From Micavibrio aeruginosavorus (lineage in GTDB: Bacteria; Pseudomonadota; Alphaproteobacteria; Micavibrionales; Micavibrionaceae), in the NCBI GenBank assembly GCA_003241285.1, contig QFOT01000053.1, forward strand, positions 1 through 13,118: a stretch of DNA of 13,118 nt, written 5' to 3'. The number at the start of each line of letters is the position of its first letter. Within the stretch, counting starts at the first letter, position 1. Under the pieces are notes generated by a model that was not told where the DNA came from, did not search any database, and saw only the letters and a list, made by a program, of their open reading frames with translations. A program made the translations under genes and the position numbers. This document shows, piece by piece, positions 1 to 6,348 of the stretch.

Positions 1-125
1 TAGACGTTCTCGACGACCTGAAAAAGAATTCAATCGATTACTATGCCGCCGTCCGCTCTTCCTATGCTCAGCGCCGCGAGGCACAGGTGCATGATCAGGG
101 TGACGCCAATCTGCCGGATATGTAA
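1..125 (+). CDS. mlaA: MlaA/VacJ-family outer-membrane lipoprotein, C-terminal end (5' partial)
   Basis: The reading frame is open from base 3 to a TAA at 123-125 and encodes the last 40 residues of a protein that begins outside the window. The stretch DYYAAVRSSYAQRR is typical of the C-terminus of MlaA/VacJ lipoproteins, where an Asp-Tyr-Tyr segment is followed by R-x-x-Y-x-Q-R-R. In that family the protein forms a ring in the inner leaflet of the outer membrane and extracts mislocalised phospholipid, passing it to the periplasmic carrier MlaC. The downstream gene is an MlaC homologue on the same strand, which supports the call. A hairpin terminator separates the two, so they are not necessarily one transcript. 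Only the C-terminus is visible, so the lipobox and pore region cannot be checked. Confidence 0.72.
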   Translation, partial: DVLDDLKKNSIDYYAAVRSSYAQRREAQVHDQGDANLPDM

Positions 126-152
126 GCATCTCTGGGAAATACCGGATTCTTC

Positions 153-187
153 GGCCATGGAGATCGCTCTCCGTGGCCGTTATTTTA
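153..187 (+). terminator. Rho-independent terminator after the mlaA-like gene
   Basis: An 11-bp stem with one G:T wobble (153-163 with 168-178) closes a 4-base loop and is followed by a short T-rich run (GTTATTTTA). It lies 27 bases after the stop codon at 125. The T tract is interrupted by an A, so efficiency may be moderate. Confidence 0.7.
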
Positions 188-300
188 GAGATTTGAGAAA
201 TATTTAAAAATGAAGGGGGACAAAGATGCCGCCGGAACGTTTAATATTAGAGAGAATAAATAAAAAGACTGGATAAAGCCGGGCTTAGATTTATCTTTTA

Positions 301-321
301 AAAACAGAAAAAAACTGTTTT
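301..321. repeat. Short perfect inverted repeat in the mlaC leader
   Basis: AAAACAG (301-307) and CTGTTTT (315-321) form a perfect 7-bp inverted repeat around an A7 loop, 39 bases before the mlaC-like start codon. It lies in an AT-rich stretch (about 181-360) with no supportable gene. It could be an operator or a weak RNA hairpin. No convincing -35/-10 pair was found beside it, so no function is assigned. Confidence 0.3.
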
Positions 322-360
322 AAAGCACATTCAGAATTTGATCATATTTAAGGACCCATA

Positions 361-1068
361 ATGCTGAATTTTCCGTCCAAGACGATTTGCCTGATAACCA
401 CCCTTACTCTTTTGTCAGGCACGATGCTGGCGGGTCAGGCGCAGGCCACAGCCTCAGCCGCAGATGCGCCATCCGGCGTTTCCTATACAGAAGCTTCGGC
501 CTCTCAAGCGGGCGCGATGGAGCGCGGCGCCTTCGATTTCGTCAAGACAACAACCGATAAGGGACTTAAATTCCTGTCCGACGCCAATGCGTCGAAGGAA
601 AAAAAGACAGCCGATTTCCGCAAGCTCCTCGATGAGAGCTTCGATCTGGACACAATCGGCAAATTCGCCCTTGGCCGCTATGCCAAAACAGCAACGCCGC
701 AACAACTAAGCGAGTATTCCAAACTCTTCCGCAAAATGGTTGTCGATGTGTATTCAAACCGCTTCGAAGAATATAAAGGGCAAAAAATGGAAGTGCGTTC
801 CTTCCGCTCCATCGGCAATGCCGATACGCTCGTTTCCTCTTTCCTCGTCCCGCCTAATGGCGGTGAAGAAGTCCAGGTTGACTGGCGCGTGCGCAACAAG
901 GGCGGTTCCTACAAGGTCGTCGATGTTCTGGTCGCCGGCGTCAGCATGAGCGTCACGCAGCGCTCCGAGTTTTCGTCCGTGATCCAGCGCGGCGGCGGCA
1001 ACGTCGATGCATTGATCACACAGCTCAAATCCGGCAAAGCCCCGGTGGCGCAGCCAGCGAAGAAGTAA
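361..1068 (+). CDS. mlaC: MlaC/Ttg2D-family periplasmic phospholipid-binding protein
   Basis: This 235-residue protein has a signal peptide: a Lys near the N-terminus, a hydrophobic stretch at about 9-24, and likely cleavage after AQA (residue 29) or ASA (residue 33). The mature part from about residue 55 matches the MlaC/Ttg2D family. Features include the D-x-x-x-I-G-K-F-A-L-G-R-Y segment (about 97-107), a helix with YSKLFRKMVVDVYSNRF (about 119-135), and the family-typical end YKVVDVLVAGVSMSVTQRSE followed by a GGG-V-D-A-L-I-x-x-L-K segment (about 184-224). MlaC shuttles phospholipid between the outer-membrane MlaA complex and the inner-membrane MlaFEDB ABC transporter. The MlaA-like gene just upstream fits this role; no ABC transporter genes are in the window. 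The start is supported by AAGGA at 350-354, six bases before the ATG. The hopanoid-associated relative HpnM is an alternative subfamily, less likely beside an mlaA homologue. Confidence 0.85.
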   Translation: MLNFPSKTICLITTLTLLSGTMLAGQAQATASAADAPSGVSYTEASASQAGAMERGAFDFVKTTTDKGLKFLSDANASKEKKTADFRKLLDESFDLDTIGKFALGRYAKTATPQQLSEYSKLFRKMVVDVYSNRFEEYKGQKMEVRSFRSIGNADTLVSSFLVPPNGGEEVQVDWRVRNKGGSYKVVDVLVAGVSMSVTQRSEFSSVIQRGGGNVDALITQLKSGKAPVAQPAKK

Positions 1069-1088
1069 TCCAGATAGAATTCAAATTT

Positions 1089-1119
1089 AAAAGCCGCTCG
1101 GACCTGAGCGGCTTTTTTT
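1089..1119 (+). terminator. Strong rho-independent terminator after mlaC, probably bidirectional
   Basis: A perfect 11-bp stem (AAAAGCCGCTC, 1089-1099, with 1106-1116) and 6-base loop are followed by a continuous T run. It starts 20 bases after the mlaC stop. On the minus strand the stem also ends in a TTTT run, so it could end transcripts of the convergent three-gene operon whose last stop lies at 1222. Bases 1120-1221 show nothing else recognisable. Confidence 0.88.
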
Positions 1120-1221
1120 AATTCGACAGTTCAAGCATCTGAGTCATTGAAATGCGTTTAACTCTTGTTCCCTGAAAGGCGCGGCTATCTTCGCTACTAG
1201 CTCCAAGGCTGTTCAGATGGA

Positions 1222-1848
1222 TTAGCCATAAATTTTTTGCGCTATAATTCTGTTATCTCTAAGTCGTGTCGCTTTATTTTTTCCAAAGCTGTGATGCTGC
1301 CAAATAAAATCATCACTCGCATTTTTACAAAACAATTTTTGACCATTAATTTCTGGTGGATTAAACACTGTAAGAATAATATCATCAGTAGAATGCTCTT
1401 CTATTAAGTCACTCCCGACACTATATTTTTCGGATTCTAGATTCACAGCATAGCCATATTCATTTATATCATACCAAATAGTAATGATTTTGTACGGTGG
1501 AAAAGATCGAGATGGTGGCGTTAAGGGTTGGTATCTTCCATCAGTGCACGCTTTCTTATGTTCTTCGCTTTGTGGATGTCTTAAATCAACGACTATTGAA
1601 TCTTTTTTTGGAGAAGTTCTTAAAAGTTCTTTTCTTTCTTTAGGCGTGGCTTGCCTTATTACGTTATTTTGAAGCCTATTATAGTTTTGTACCCATAGCC
1701 TTGGGTTTCTACGAATTTCTTCGAATTCTTTTGTTAAAATATTTGGAGCACGATTTCTCCAGCCAAATCTTATTTGAGCCTCAAGCGGTTCTGATGATAT
1801 AAAAGTTAATGTGGCGAGACAGAAAGCTGATCTAAGTTTATTTGTCAT
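1222..1848 (-). CDS. Exported TonB C-terminal-like small protein, paralogue A (function unknown)
   Basis: A 208-residue protein with a signal peptide (K4/R6, hydrophobic 8-18, likely cleavage after LEA at residue 24), so probably periplasmic or secreted. The N-terminal half (about 30-80) is charged, helical-looking and not conserved in the neighbours. The C-terminal half (about 85-185) shares a core with the next two genes: a VVDL strand, A-C-T (C101), W-Y-D-I-N-x-x-G (about 125-132), F-N-P-P-E-I-N-G-Q (about 162-170), then L-F-C-K (C174) and F-I-W. The pattern of a hydrophobic strand with D-I-(N/D)-x-x-G, then F-x-P-P-x-x-N-G and a final strand, resembles the TonB C-terminal fold (inference). 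It lacks TonB's transmembrane anchor and Pro-rich linker. The two conserved cysteines could form a disulfide. Its ATG follows directly after the TAA of the upstream gene (TAAATG), so translation is probably coupled. It is the most diverged of the three and AT-rich. Confidence 0.72.
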   Translation of the reverse strand: MTNKLRSAFCLATLTFISSEPLEAQIRFGWRNRAPNILTKEFEEIRRNPRLWVQNYNRLQNNVIRQATPKERKELLRTSPKKDSIVVDLRHPQSEEHKKACTDGRYQPLTPPSRSFPPYKIITIWYDINEYGYAVNLESEKYSVGSDLIEEHSTDDIILTVFNPPEINGQKLFCKNASDDFIWQHHSFGKNKATRLRDNRIIAQKIYG

Positions 1849-2415
1849 TTACCATCCTGAGAATTCTTCATATTTGTATAAATTTGCCCGTGCTCGGATA
1901 GCGACCCAGTGCGTTATGCCTGGCGAATACCACTCAAGGCTTTCCCTTACTTTTTTGCAATAAAGCCTTTGGCCATTGATAGCGGGAGGCCGGAACAAAG
2001 TATTGCTGAGTCCTGTCAATGCTGCGTCGGTAATATGCCATGCTCCAGCCAGCACTTCCTTATTTTGGATATGCCCATTTTGGTCAATATCATATTCAAC
2101 CCAAGCTTTTGCACTTCCGCCGAAACCTTTTGCCTGCCTTGTAACAGGTTGCACAATAGCATTTGTGCAAGCGTTTTGTATTTCTTCTGAAGATCTTGCA
2201 AATTCGACTACCAAAACATCCTTTGGAATTTTGGCAGTTTTCTTACCTGTGTATTTGCGTTGAAAATTTTTTAGAATTTGGTGAATGGATGTAGGTTTAT
2301 CTTTATAAGACGTATAGCGATTATAAGGATTAGTTCCTGCATTTGCATCAATTTGTCCAATACTAGCAAGACTTGCTGAAAACATTAAACTCAAATGTAA
2401 AGATTTTTTCTTCAT
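1849..2415 (-). CDS. Exported TonB C-terminal-like small protein, paralogue B (function unknown)
   Basis: A 188-residue protein with a clear signal peptide (KKK at 2-4, hydrophobic 6-20, likely cleavage after ANA at about residue 26). The core runs from about 65 to 165: VLVVEF, an N-A-C-T site (C83), W-V-E-Y-D-I-D-Q-N-G-H-I-Q-N (about 105-118), an Ala/Leu helix (DAALTGLSN), FRPPAINGQRLYCK (about 141-154, C153) and L-E-W-Y. The strand with D-I-D-x-N-G, then helix, then F-x-P-P pattern matches TonB C-terminal domains, where it forms the periplasmic receptor-contacting fold; here there is no membrane anchor. Function is unknown. It is the middle gene of the operon: 27 bases after the lipoprotein gene and directly abutting the downstream paralogue. 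Confidence 0.75.
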   Translation of the reverse strand: MKKKSLHLSLMFSASLASIGQIDANAGTNPYNRYTSYKDKPTSIHQILKNFQRKYTGKKTAKIPKDVLVVEFARSSEEIQNACTNAIVQPVTRQAKGFGGSAKAWVEYDIDQNGHIQNKEVLAGAWHITDAALTGLSNTLFRPPAINGQRLYCKKVRESLEWYSPGITHWVAIRARANLYKYEEFSGW

Positions 2416-2442
2416 TTTAATTTCTTAAATTATAACTTGTAT

Positions 2443-3042
2443 TTACCATTCAAGTTTATTTACATGAGGCCCAACCTCGCGAATAGAAACATTTGTAATA
2501 ATATTTTTTGTATACCAAACTAGAGTGTCAGTTACATTCCTGCAATATAGGCGCTGATCATTAAAAACAGGCGGTAAAAATTTTGTTCGCTTAACACCGT
2601 TCAGCGCAGCTAAGGAAATACCTATTTTACCAATATGGAGATTGGCGTCAATTTCAGTGTTAATGATTTGGCCGTTTTCATCAATATCGTATATTAAAAC
2701 AGACCTATAATCCCCCGAGTCACTTGCCCCCTGACGAATGACTGGAAGGTGCTCTGTCTGAGTGCACGCCTTCTGAATGTCTTGAGACGCAGATTGAAAA
2801 TCGACGATCCTGACATCTTTAGCGACATGAGGCCTTGGGCGCGTTTCAAAAAGTTCGCGGGTCAGCAGGTTGTGCCTAGTGATTCCGAAATTTTGATTCT
2901 CGCGTGAGAATACGCTGCTTCGGGGGGCGGGAACGCCATAGCCCGACCTGTAGCCACGGGAATAGCGATCCGTAAATTCATCTAAAGTAGCGCAACCGCT
3001 CAGCGCGGCAGGTAGAAATATTGCGGTCAGAATTTTCTTCAT
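2443..3042 (-). CDS. TonB C-terminal-like lipoprotein, paralogue C, first gene of the operon
   Basis: A 199-residue predicted lipoprotein: KK, hydrophobic residues 5-13, and a lipobox LSGC with Cys17 as the acylation site. Residue +2 is Ala, which in Gram-negatives usually means sorting to the outer membrane. A Tyr/Arg/Gly-rich linker (about 22-60) leads to the shared core (about 73-176). The core contains VRIVDF, K-A-C-T (C93), YDIDENGQIIN (118-128), an Ala/Leu helix with SLAALNGV, FLPP followed by N-D-Q-R-L-Y-C-R (C167) and L-V-W-Y. The core is shared with the two downstream paralogues and is TonB_C-like (inference), without TonB's anchor. It is the only lipidated one, so it could tether the soluble paralogues to the outer membrane. 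The SD GGAGAGG lies 7 bases before the ATG and inside a hairpin. The 5' part of this gene is noticeably richer in GC than the two genes after it. Confidence 0.78.
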   Translation of the reverse strand: MKKILTAIFLPAALSGCATLDEFTDRYSRGYRSGYGVPAPRSSVFSRENQNFGITRHNLLTRELFETRPRPHVAKDVRIVDFQSASQDIQKACTQTEHLPVIRQGASDSGDYRSVLIYDIDENGQIINTEIDANLHIGKIGISLAALNGVKRTKFLPPVFNDQRLYCRNVTDTLVWYTKNIITNVSIREVGPHVNKLEW

Positions 3043-3049
3043 TGGTAAG

Positions 3050-3068
3050 CCTCTCCACTCATGGAGAG
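3050..3068 (-). promoter_or_regulatory. Leader hairpin that contains the Shine-Dalgarno sequence of the lipoprotein gene
   Basis: On the minus strand CTCTCCA and TGGAGAG form a perfect 7-bp stem with a 4-base loop (3051-3068). The downstream arm runs into GGAGAGG, the SD of the gene starting at 3042. Folding would therefore hide the ribosome-binding site. The base pairing is seen directly; a regulatory role is inferred. The promoter must lie between here and the terminator at 3104, but no clear -35/-10 was found. Confidence 0.4.
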
Positions 3069-3103
3069 CAACTTAGAATAAAATTCGCAGAATATGCAAA
3101 TTT

Positions 3104-3130
3104 AAAAAGCGGGATACTATCCCGCTTTTT
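3104..3130 (-). terminator. Terminator at the end of the dotA-like operon
   Basis: A perfect 12-bp stem (AAAAAGCGGGAT with ATCCCGCTTTTT, 3104-3115 and 3119-3130) encloses a 3-base loop and carries T runs on both sides. It lies about 50 bases after the stop codon at 3181 on the minus strand. It separates the dotA-like transcript from the small exported-protein operon that follows in the same direction. Confidence 0.87.
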
Positions 3131-3140
3131 AGATGGTTGG

Positions 3141-3173
3141 CCCTGATTCCTGCCCTGCGCAGGGATGACAGGG
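3141..3173. repeat. Palindromic intergenic repeat (REP-like)
   Basis: A 12-bp perfect palindrome CCCTGCGCAGGG (3153-3164) is nested in an outer inverted repeat CCCTG/CAGGG (3141-3145 with 3169-3173). Read on the minus strand it contains TGTCATCCCTGCG ending in GGAATC. That resembles the widespread proteobacterial intergenic palindromes with a GTCAT(T/C)CC...GGAATC frame (pattern recalled, not searched). It sits between the last dotA-like stop and its terminator. Only one copy is in the window, so repeat status is inferred. Confidence 0.5.
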
Positions 3174-3180
3174 ATATCTA

Positions 3181-6100
3181 TTATGGACCTTTCGCGCCAG
3201 CCTTTGCGCTATTTTGAGCGAACTGGCTCAAAGCCGATGTGGCCTGCGAGCCGGCGCCAAAGCCCTGTTTCAGGCCGCCGGTCATACCGCCGACGATCTG
3301 CGACCCGGCAATCGCGGTATAGTTGGTCAGGCTTTCCGCCGCGCTGCCCTGCATATCCGAGAAGGTCGAAACGCTCGATCCCATCCAGCGCATGATCTGG
3401 TTCGGGATCAGGTCGATCAGTTTGAAGGAGGACAGGGCCATAATATACATGATGACCGCATACATGACCGTGTAGAAGAATTTATCGATCGCCGAGCCAG
3501 CGCCAGACGATGTCTGCGAGCCGGTTAGATTATCAACGGCTATTTTAAATATCTCATGCAAAACAGTCGCCATGGCCGCGAAGATCGTAATCGAGGCGAG
3601 GAAACCGAAGACGATCAAGATCGGGCGGAGGAAAATTTCGAAGAGCATGAAATATCCGTTCATCGCCGCCTCGCCTGGCAGGCCGTTGCCGTCAATGCGC
3701 AGGTGAGCCAGTGCCCAGAGCGGAACGCCGACCATCGCTTCGAACACCCCTTTCAGCCAGTTGCCGACCGCGAAGAAGAAATAAAGGAAAGGCAGGAACG
3801 GGATAACATAGAAGAGAATGAACCCGGCGGTGAGCGTCATCGTCGCGATCGAGAAGAAGAACGAGCTGATGGCGCCAAGGAGCTCAGGTCCGGATTGGCC
3901 GCCTGTCAGACCGGCGGCGACCTGCAACAGGCCCGCCCCCATACCGATGGCAAGGTTGCGGATCGAGGCTTCGATCAACCCTTTGCCGACACCGACCAAT
4001 TGAGCCAGAGGGTGCGCGTCCCTGTTGTCGCCATATCTTAAGTCGAAGAGGCCTTGCGTACCGAAGATATAATTGACGAAATCGGCCATGGCGTTGCCGG
4101 TCGATTTTTGCGTGTTGCTTTCATTCGCGGTTTTATAAACCTTGCACATGGCCTGCGCCATGTCCTTGCCGGAATCGCCTTCGGGCAGCGTCATGCTGGC
4201 ATTGGCAAGGTTAGGGCAGAACATTTCGCTCGGCGATGTCTGGACGTTATTCTGTTTTTTCTCTTCCAGAACTTTCATCATGATATCGGGATAGCGGGTC
4301 GCGGTCGGGATATCCCACGCCGCACCGATCAAGGCGCCGTTCATTTCCGCGATCTTGTTGTACCAGATTCCCGCCACGGCCCAGCCGCGTTTCAGGTTTT
4401 CATCCGATACGTTATATTCACCCTGATCGAGAGCATCGGTCGCCGCGAGGACGCCGCGCTTAATGATGTTGCGGATGATATGCTGCTGGGCGACCGGGTA
4501 TTCGCTCGATGAAGAGGTCGTTGTCGATAATCCGGTTTCGTCCGCATCGACTTCATCACCGTACATATAGGAATCAACCGCGGCCTTGATCCAGCCCGGC
4601 GGCGGAAGGGGAAGTGAAAGATCGTAATCTGTATTCTCGGTCGGCGTGACGCGGCACTGGCCCTGGCCGGAACCACCGACACCGTTCTGGAAGTAAGACA
4701 GCGCATATTCACGCATCCTGGCATCGCCGGACGTATTGAGATAGCCCCGGTAATCCTTACAGGCTTTCAGGGCTTTGCGGGTATCGCCCGTCGTATTCGT
4801 ATTCTCGTAGCTTAAGACGGAGCTGCCCGAACCATAGCCGCCCCACATATATTTGATCATTTCATAGTAACCTTCCTGGACCTTTTTGGCGCCAGGATCG
4901 GTAACACCGTTGACCGGAAGGGTTAATTCACCGCAGACAGGAGCAATATTGGCCGCCATCGCCTGATCGGTCTTACAGCCGCGATCGCCGAAGCGGATCG
5001 TCATGTCACCATTACTGAAAAAGGCCTGCGCATCCGTATAAGAAGTATCGCGCAGGAATTTCTGGCTTTTCGAAGTATCGAAACCGGGTTTGACAAGATA
5101 GGCTTCGATTTTCATGCCTTTGACGTCGGCATCGCATTTGTTTTTAGGGTCCTGATCGTATTCAGGATTGCCCATCAGGGTTTCCGAATACACTTTGCAC
5201 ATATGGGCGAGAGTCATGAACTGGATGAGAGCGGCGGCATCCGGCTCTTTAGGCTTTACCACCATGTTCAGATTCTGGTGCATATTCTCAAGGCTGTCAT
5301 CGACGTTCTGGTAGATCGCCTTGTTGAACGTGATCCAGCCATTGGAGGCGAAGTTCGATCCCCATTTCGCGGCATAGAGTGTGATATATTGCGCGCTGTT
5401 AAGGCCGTTGGTGATCGGGATCAAAAGACCGAATGCCATGACAAGGCGGATCGGTGCCCAGACGGTGTTGAATCTTTTACCGAACGGCGTTCCGGTCTGC
5501 GCGGTTTCGGCGACAACCACGACGACCAGATAAAGAAGAATAAAAACGCCGACCAGTAAAAGCCCCATGCTGTAGAACTGGAACAGCGCGTGAAGCCCAT
5601 AATGATAAGGCCATGGAAACGTATCCGGTTTATGAACAGTGTTGGTGGTGTCAAAGGTCAGAGTGGTCGGGTTCACGCCATAGCAGGGTGTGCTCGTGCT
5701 GACACAGGAATTGAAAACCTCGGGAACGCCGAAGACGCGGTCGAGAAGGATAAAGGCGATGTCCTGCGAAGAGCCGCCCGCCGGAACGCCGAAGATTGAC
5801 GAGAAGCCAAAGCCGGGCGTGCCGGCAACGGCCTGCGGCATGGCGATCGCCATCATGAATGTCACCGCCTGTAATATAAGAAGAACAAGTCCCGCCAGAA
5901 TAGCGAGGAAAACGATGACCTGGTCGATATTCTCTTTTTTCCACACAAGGTGGCGGGCGGCTTCGGCGATCACGTCGCGGACGCCGAATTTTCCTATATT
6001 GGCGGGGTTCAGGCTCGGGTGGTCGGCTGGGAGGAGCCGGACGCCGCGATAGACTTGCGCCATAAAGAAGGCAAAGAAATAAAAGCCTGTAAACAGAAGT

Positions 6101-6216
6101 TCGCCGATGCGCGGCAGAACCCGGGGCAAAAGCATATAGGCAGCGACATCGCGCTTGCGAATACCGTGCCTTTGGTCCAGATTTCCATCCGACTTGCCAA
6201 TCATGCCGAAAGCCAT
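3181..6216 (-). CDS. DotA/TraY-family type IVB secretion inner-membrane protein, paralogue 3 (downstream)
   Basis: A 1011-residue polytopic membrane protein, close to Legionella DotA in length. Membrane segments are visible at about 41-60, 98-126, 216-237, 254-283, two between 786 and 820, 858-893 and 911-935. A large, probably periplasmic region (about 284-780) holds many Cys residues and a GWAVAGIWYNKIAE block (611-624). Family hallmarks are D-I-A-F-I-L-L-D-R-V-F-G (about 152-163), TGTPFGKRFNTVWAPIR (241-257) followed by G-L-L-I-P-x-x-x-G-L-N-S-A-Q, and PFLPFLYFFF plus PLWALAHLRIDG (about 806-843). DotA/TraY is an inner-membrane component of Dot/Icm and IncI transfer machines. The ATG is supported by GAGGG, seven bases upstream. 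Compared with its two paralogues it has about 15-20 extra N-terminal residues (to about 21) and a Gly/Ala/Ser-rich tail. It follows paralogue 2 after a 132-base AT-rich gap and may have its own promoter. Confidence 0.88.
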   Translation of the reverse strand: MAFGMIGKSDGNLDQRHGIRKRDVAAYMLLPRVLPRIGELLFTGFYFFAFFMAQVYRGVRLLPADHPSLNPANIGKFGVRDVIAEAARHLVWKKENIDQVIVFLAILAGLVLLILQAVTFMMAIAMPQAVAGTPGFGFSSIFGVPAGGSSQDIAFILLDRVFGVPEVFNSCVSTSTPCYGVNPTTLTFDTTNTVHKPDTFPWPYHYGLHALFQFYSMGLLLVGVFILLYLVVVVVAETAQTGTPFGKRFNTVWAPIRLVMAFGLLIPITNGLNSAQYITLYAAKWGSNFASNGWITFNKAIYQNVDDSLENMHQNLNMVVKPKEPDAAALIQFMTLAHMCKVYSETLMGNPEYDQDPKNKCDADVKGMKIEAYLVKPGFDTSKSQKFLRDTSYTDAQAFFSNGDMTIRFGDRGCKTDQAMAANIAPVCGELTLPVNGVTDPGAKKVQEGYYEMIKYMWGGYGSGSSVLSYENTNTTGDTRKALKACKDYRGYLNTSGDARMREYALSYFQNGVGGSGQGQCRVTPTENTDYDLSLPLPPPGWIKAAVDSYMYGDEVDADETGLSTTTSSSSEYPVAQQHIIRNIIKRGVLAATDALDQGEYNVSDENLKRGWAVAGIWYNKIAEMNGALIGAAWDIPTATRYPDIMMKVLEEKKQNNVQTSPSEMFCPNLANASMTLPEGDSGKDMAQAMCKVYKTANESNTQKSTGNAMADFVNYIFGTQGLFDLRYGDNRDAHPLAQLVGVGKGLIEASIRNLAIGMGAGLLQVAAGLTGGQSGPELLGAISSFFFSIATMTLTAGFILFYVIPFLPFLYFFFAVGNWLKGVFEAMVGVPLWALAHLRIDGNGLPGEAAMNGYFMLFEIFLRPILIVFGFLASITIFAAMATVLHEIFKIAVDNLTGSQTSSGAGSAIDKFFYTVMYAVIMYIMALSSFKLIDLIPNQIMRWMGSSVSTFSDMQGSAAESLTNYTAIAGSQIVGGMTGGLKQGFGAGSQATSALSQFAQNSAKAGAKGP

Positions 6217-6257
6217 ATTACCACACCCTCAACGGCGTCATGCGCCTGCTTAATTTT

Positions 6258-6273
6258 AATAAAATTTTATTTA
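6258..6273 (-). promoter_or_regulatory. AT palindrome shared with the upstream operon promoter; possible promoter region
   Basis: AATAAAATTTTATT (6258-6271) is a perfect 14-base palindrome in the 132-base gap before the third dotA-like gene. The 15-mer ATAAAATTTTATTTA (6259-6273) recurs exactly at 12645-12659 upstream of the first dotA-like gene. It lies 43 bases before the ATG here and 58 before the proposed TTG there. On the minus strand a weak TTGGGA-N18-TAAAAT pair overlaps it. The identity is seen directly; a promoter or operator role is inferred. The rest of the gap (6217-6348) shows no gene and no clear terminator. Confidence 0.35.
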
Positions 6274-6348
6274 AATTTTCTTTAACATCCCAAAATATCA
6301 CAAAACGGTCATTTTCGCGAGTCTGGCGGCTGCTTTTCTTCCCGGGCA

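Noticed and set aside
211..288. Short open frames (16-17 codons) after a GGGGG run in the mlaC leader
   Set aside because: Very short, overlapping in two frames, with no recognisable sequence; not distinguishable from chance.
1222..3042. The three small exported proteins as genuine TonB energy transducers
   Set aside because: They have cleavable signal peptides or a lipobox instead of a retained inner-membrane anchor, and no Pro-rich linker. No ExbB/ExbD genes are nearby.
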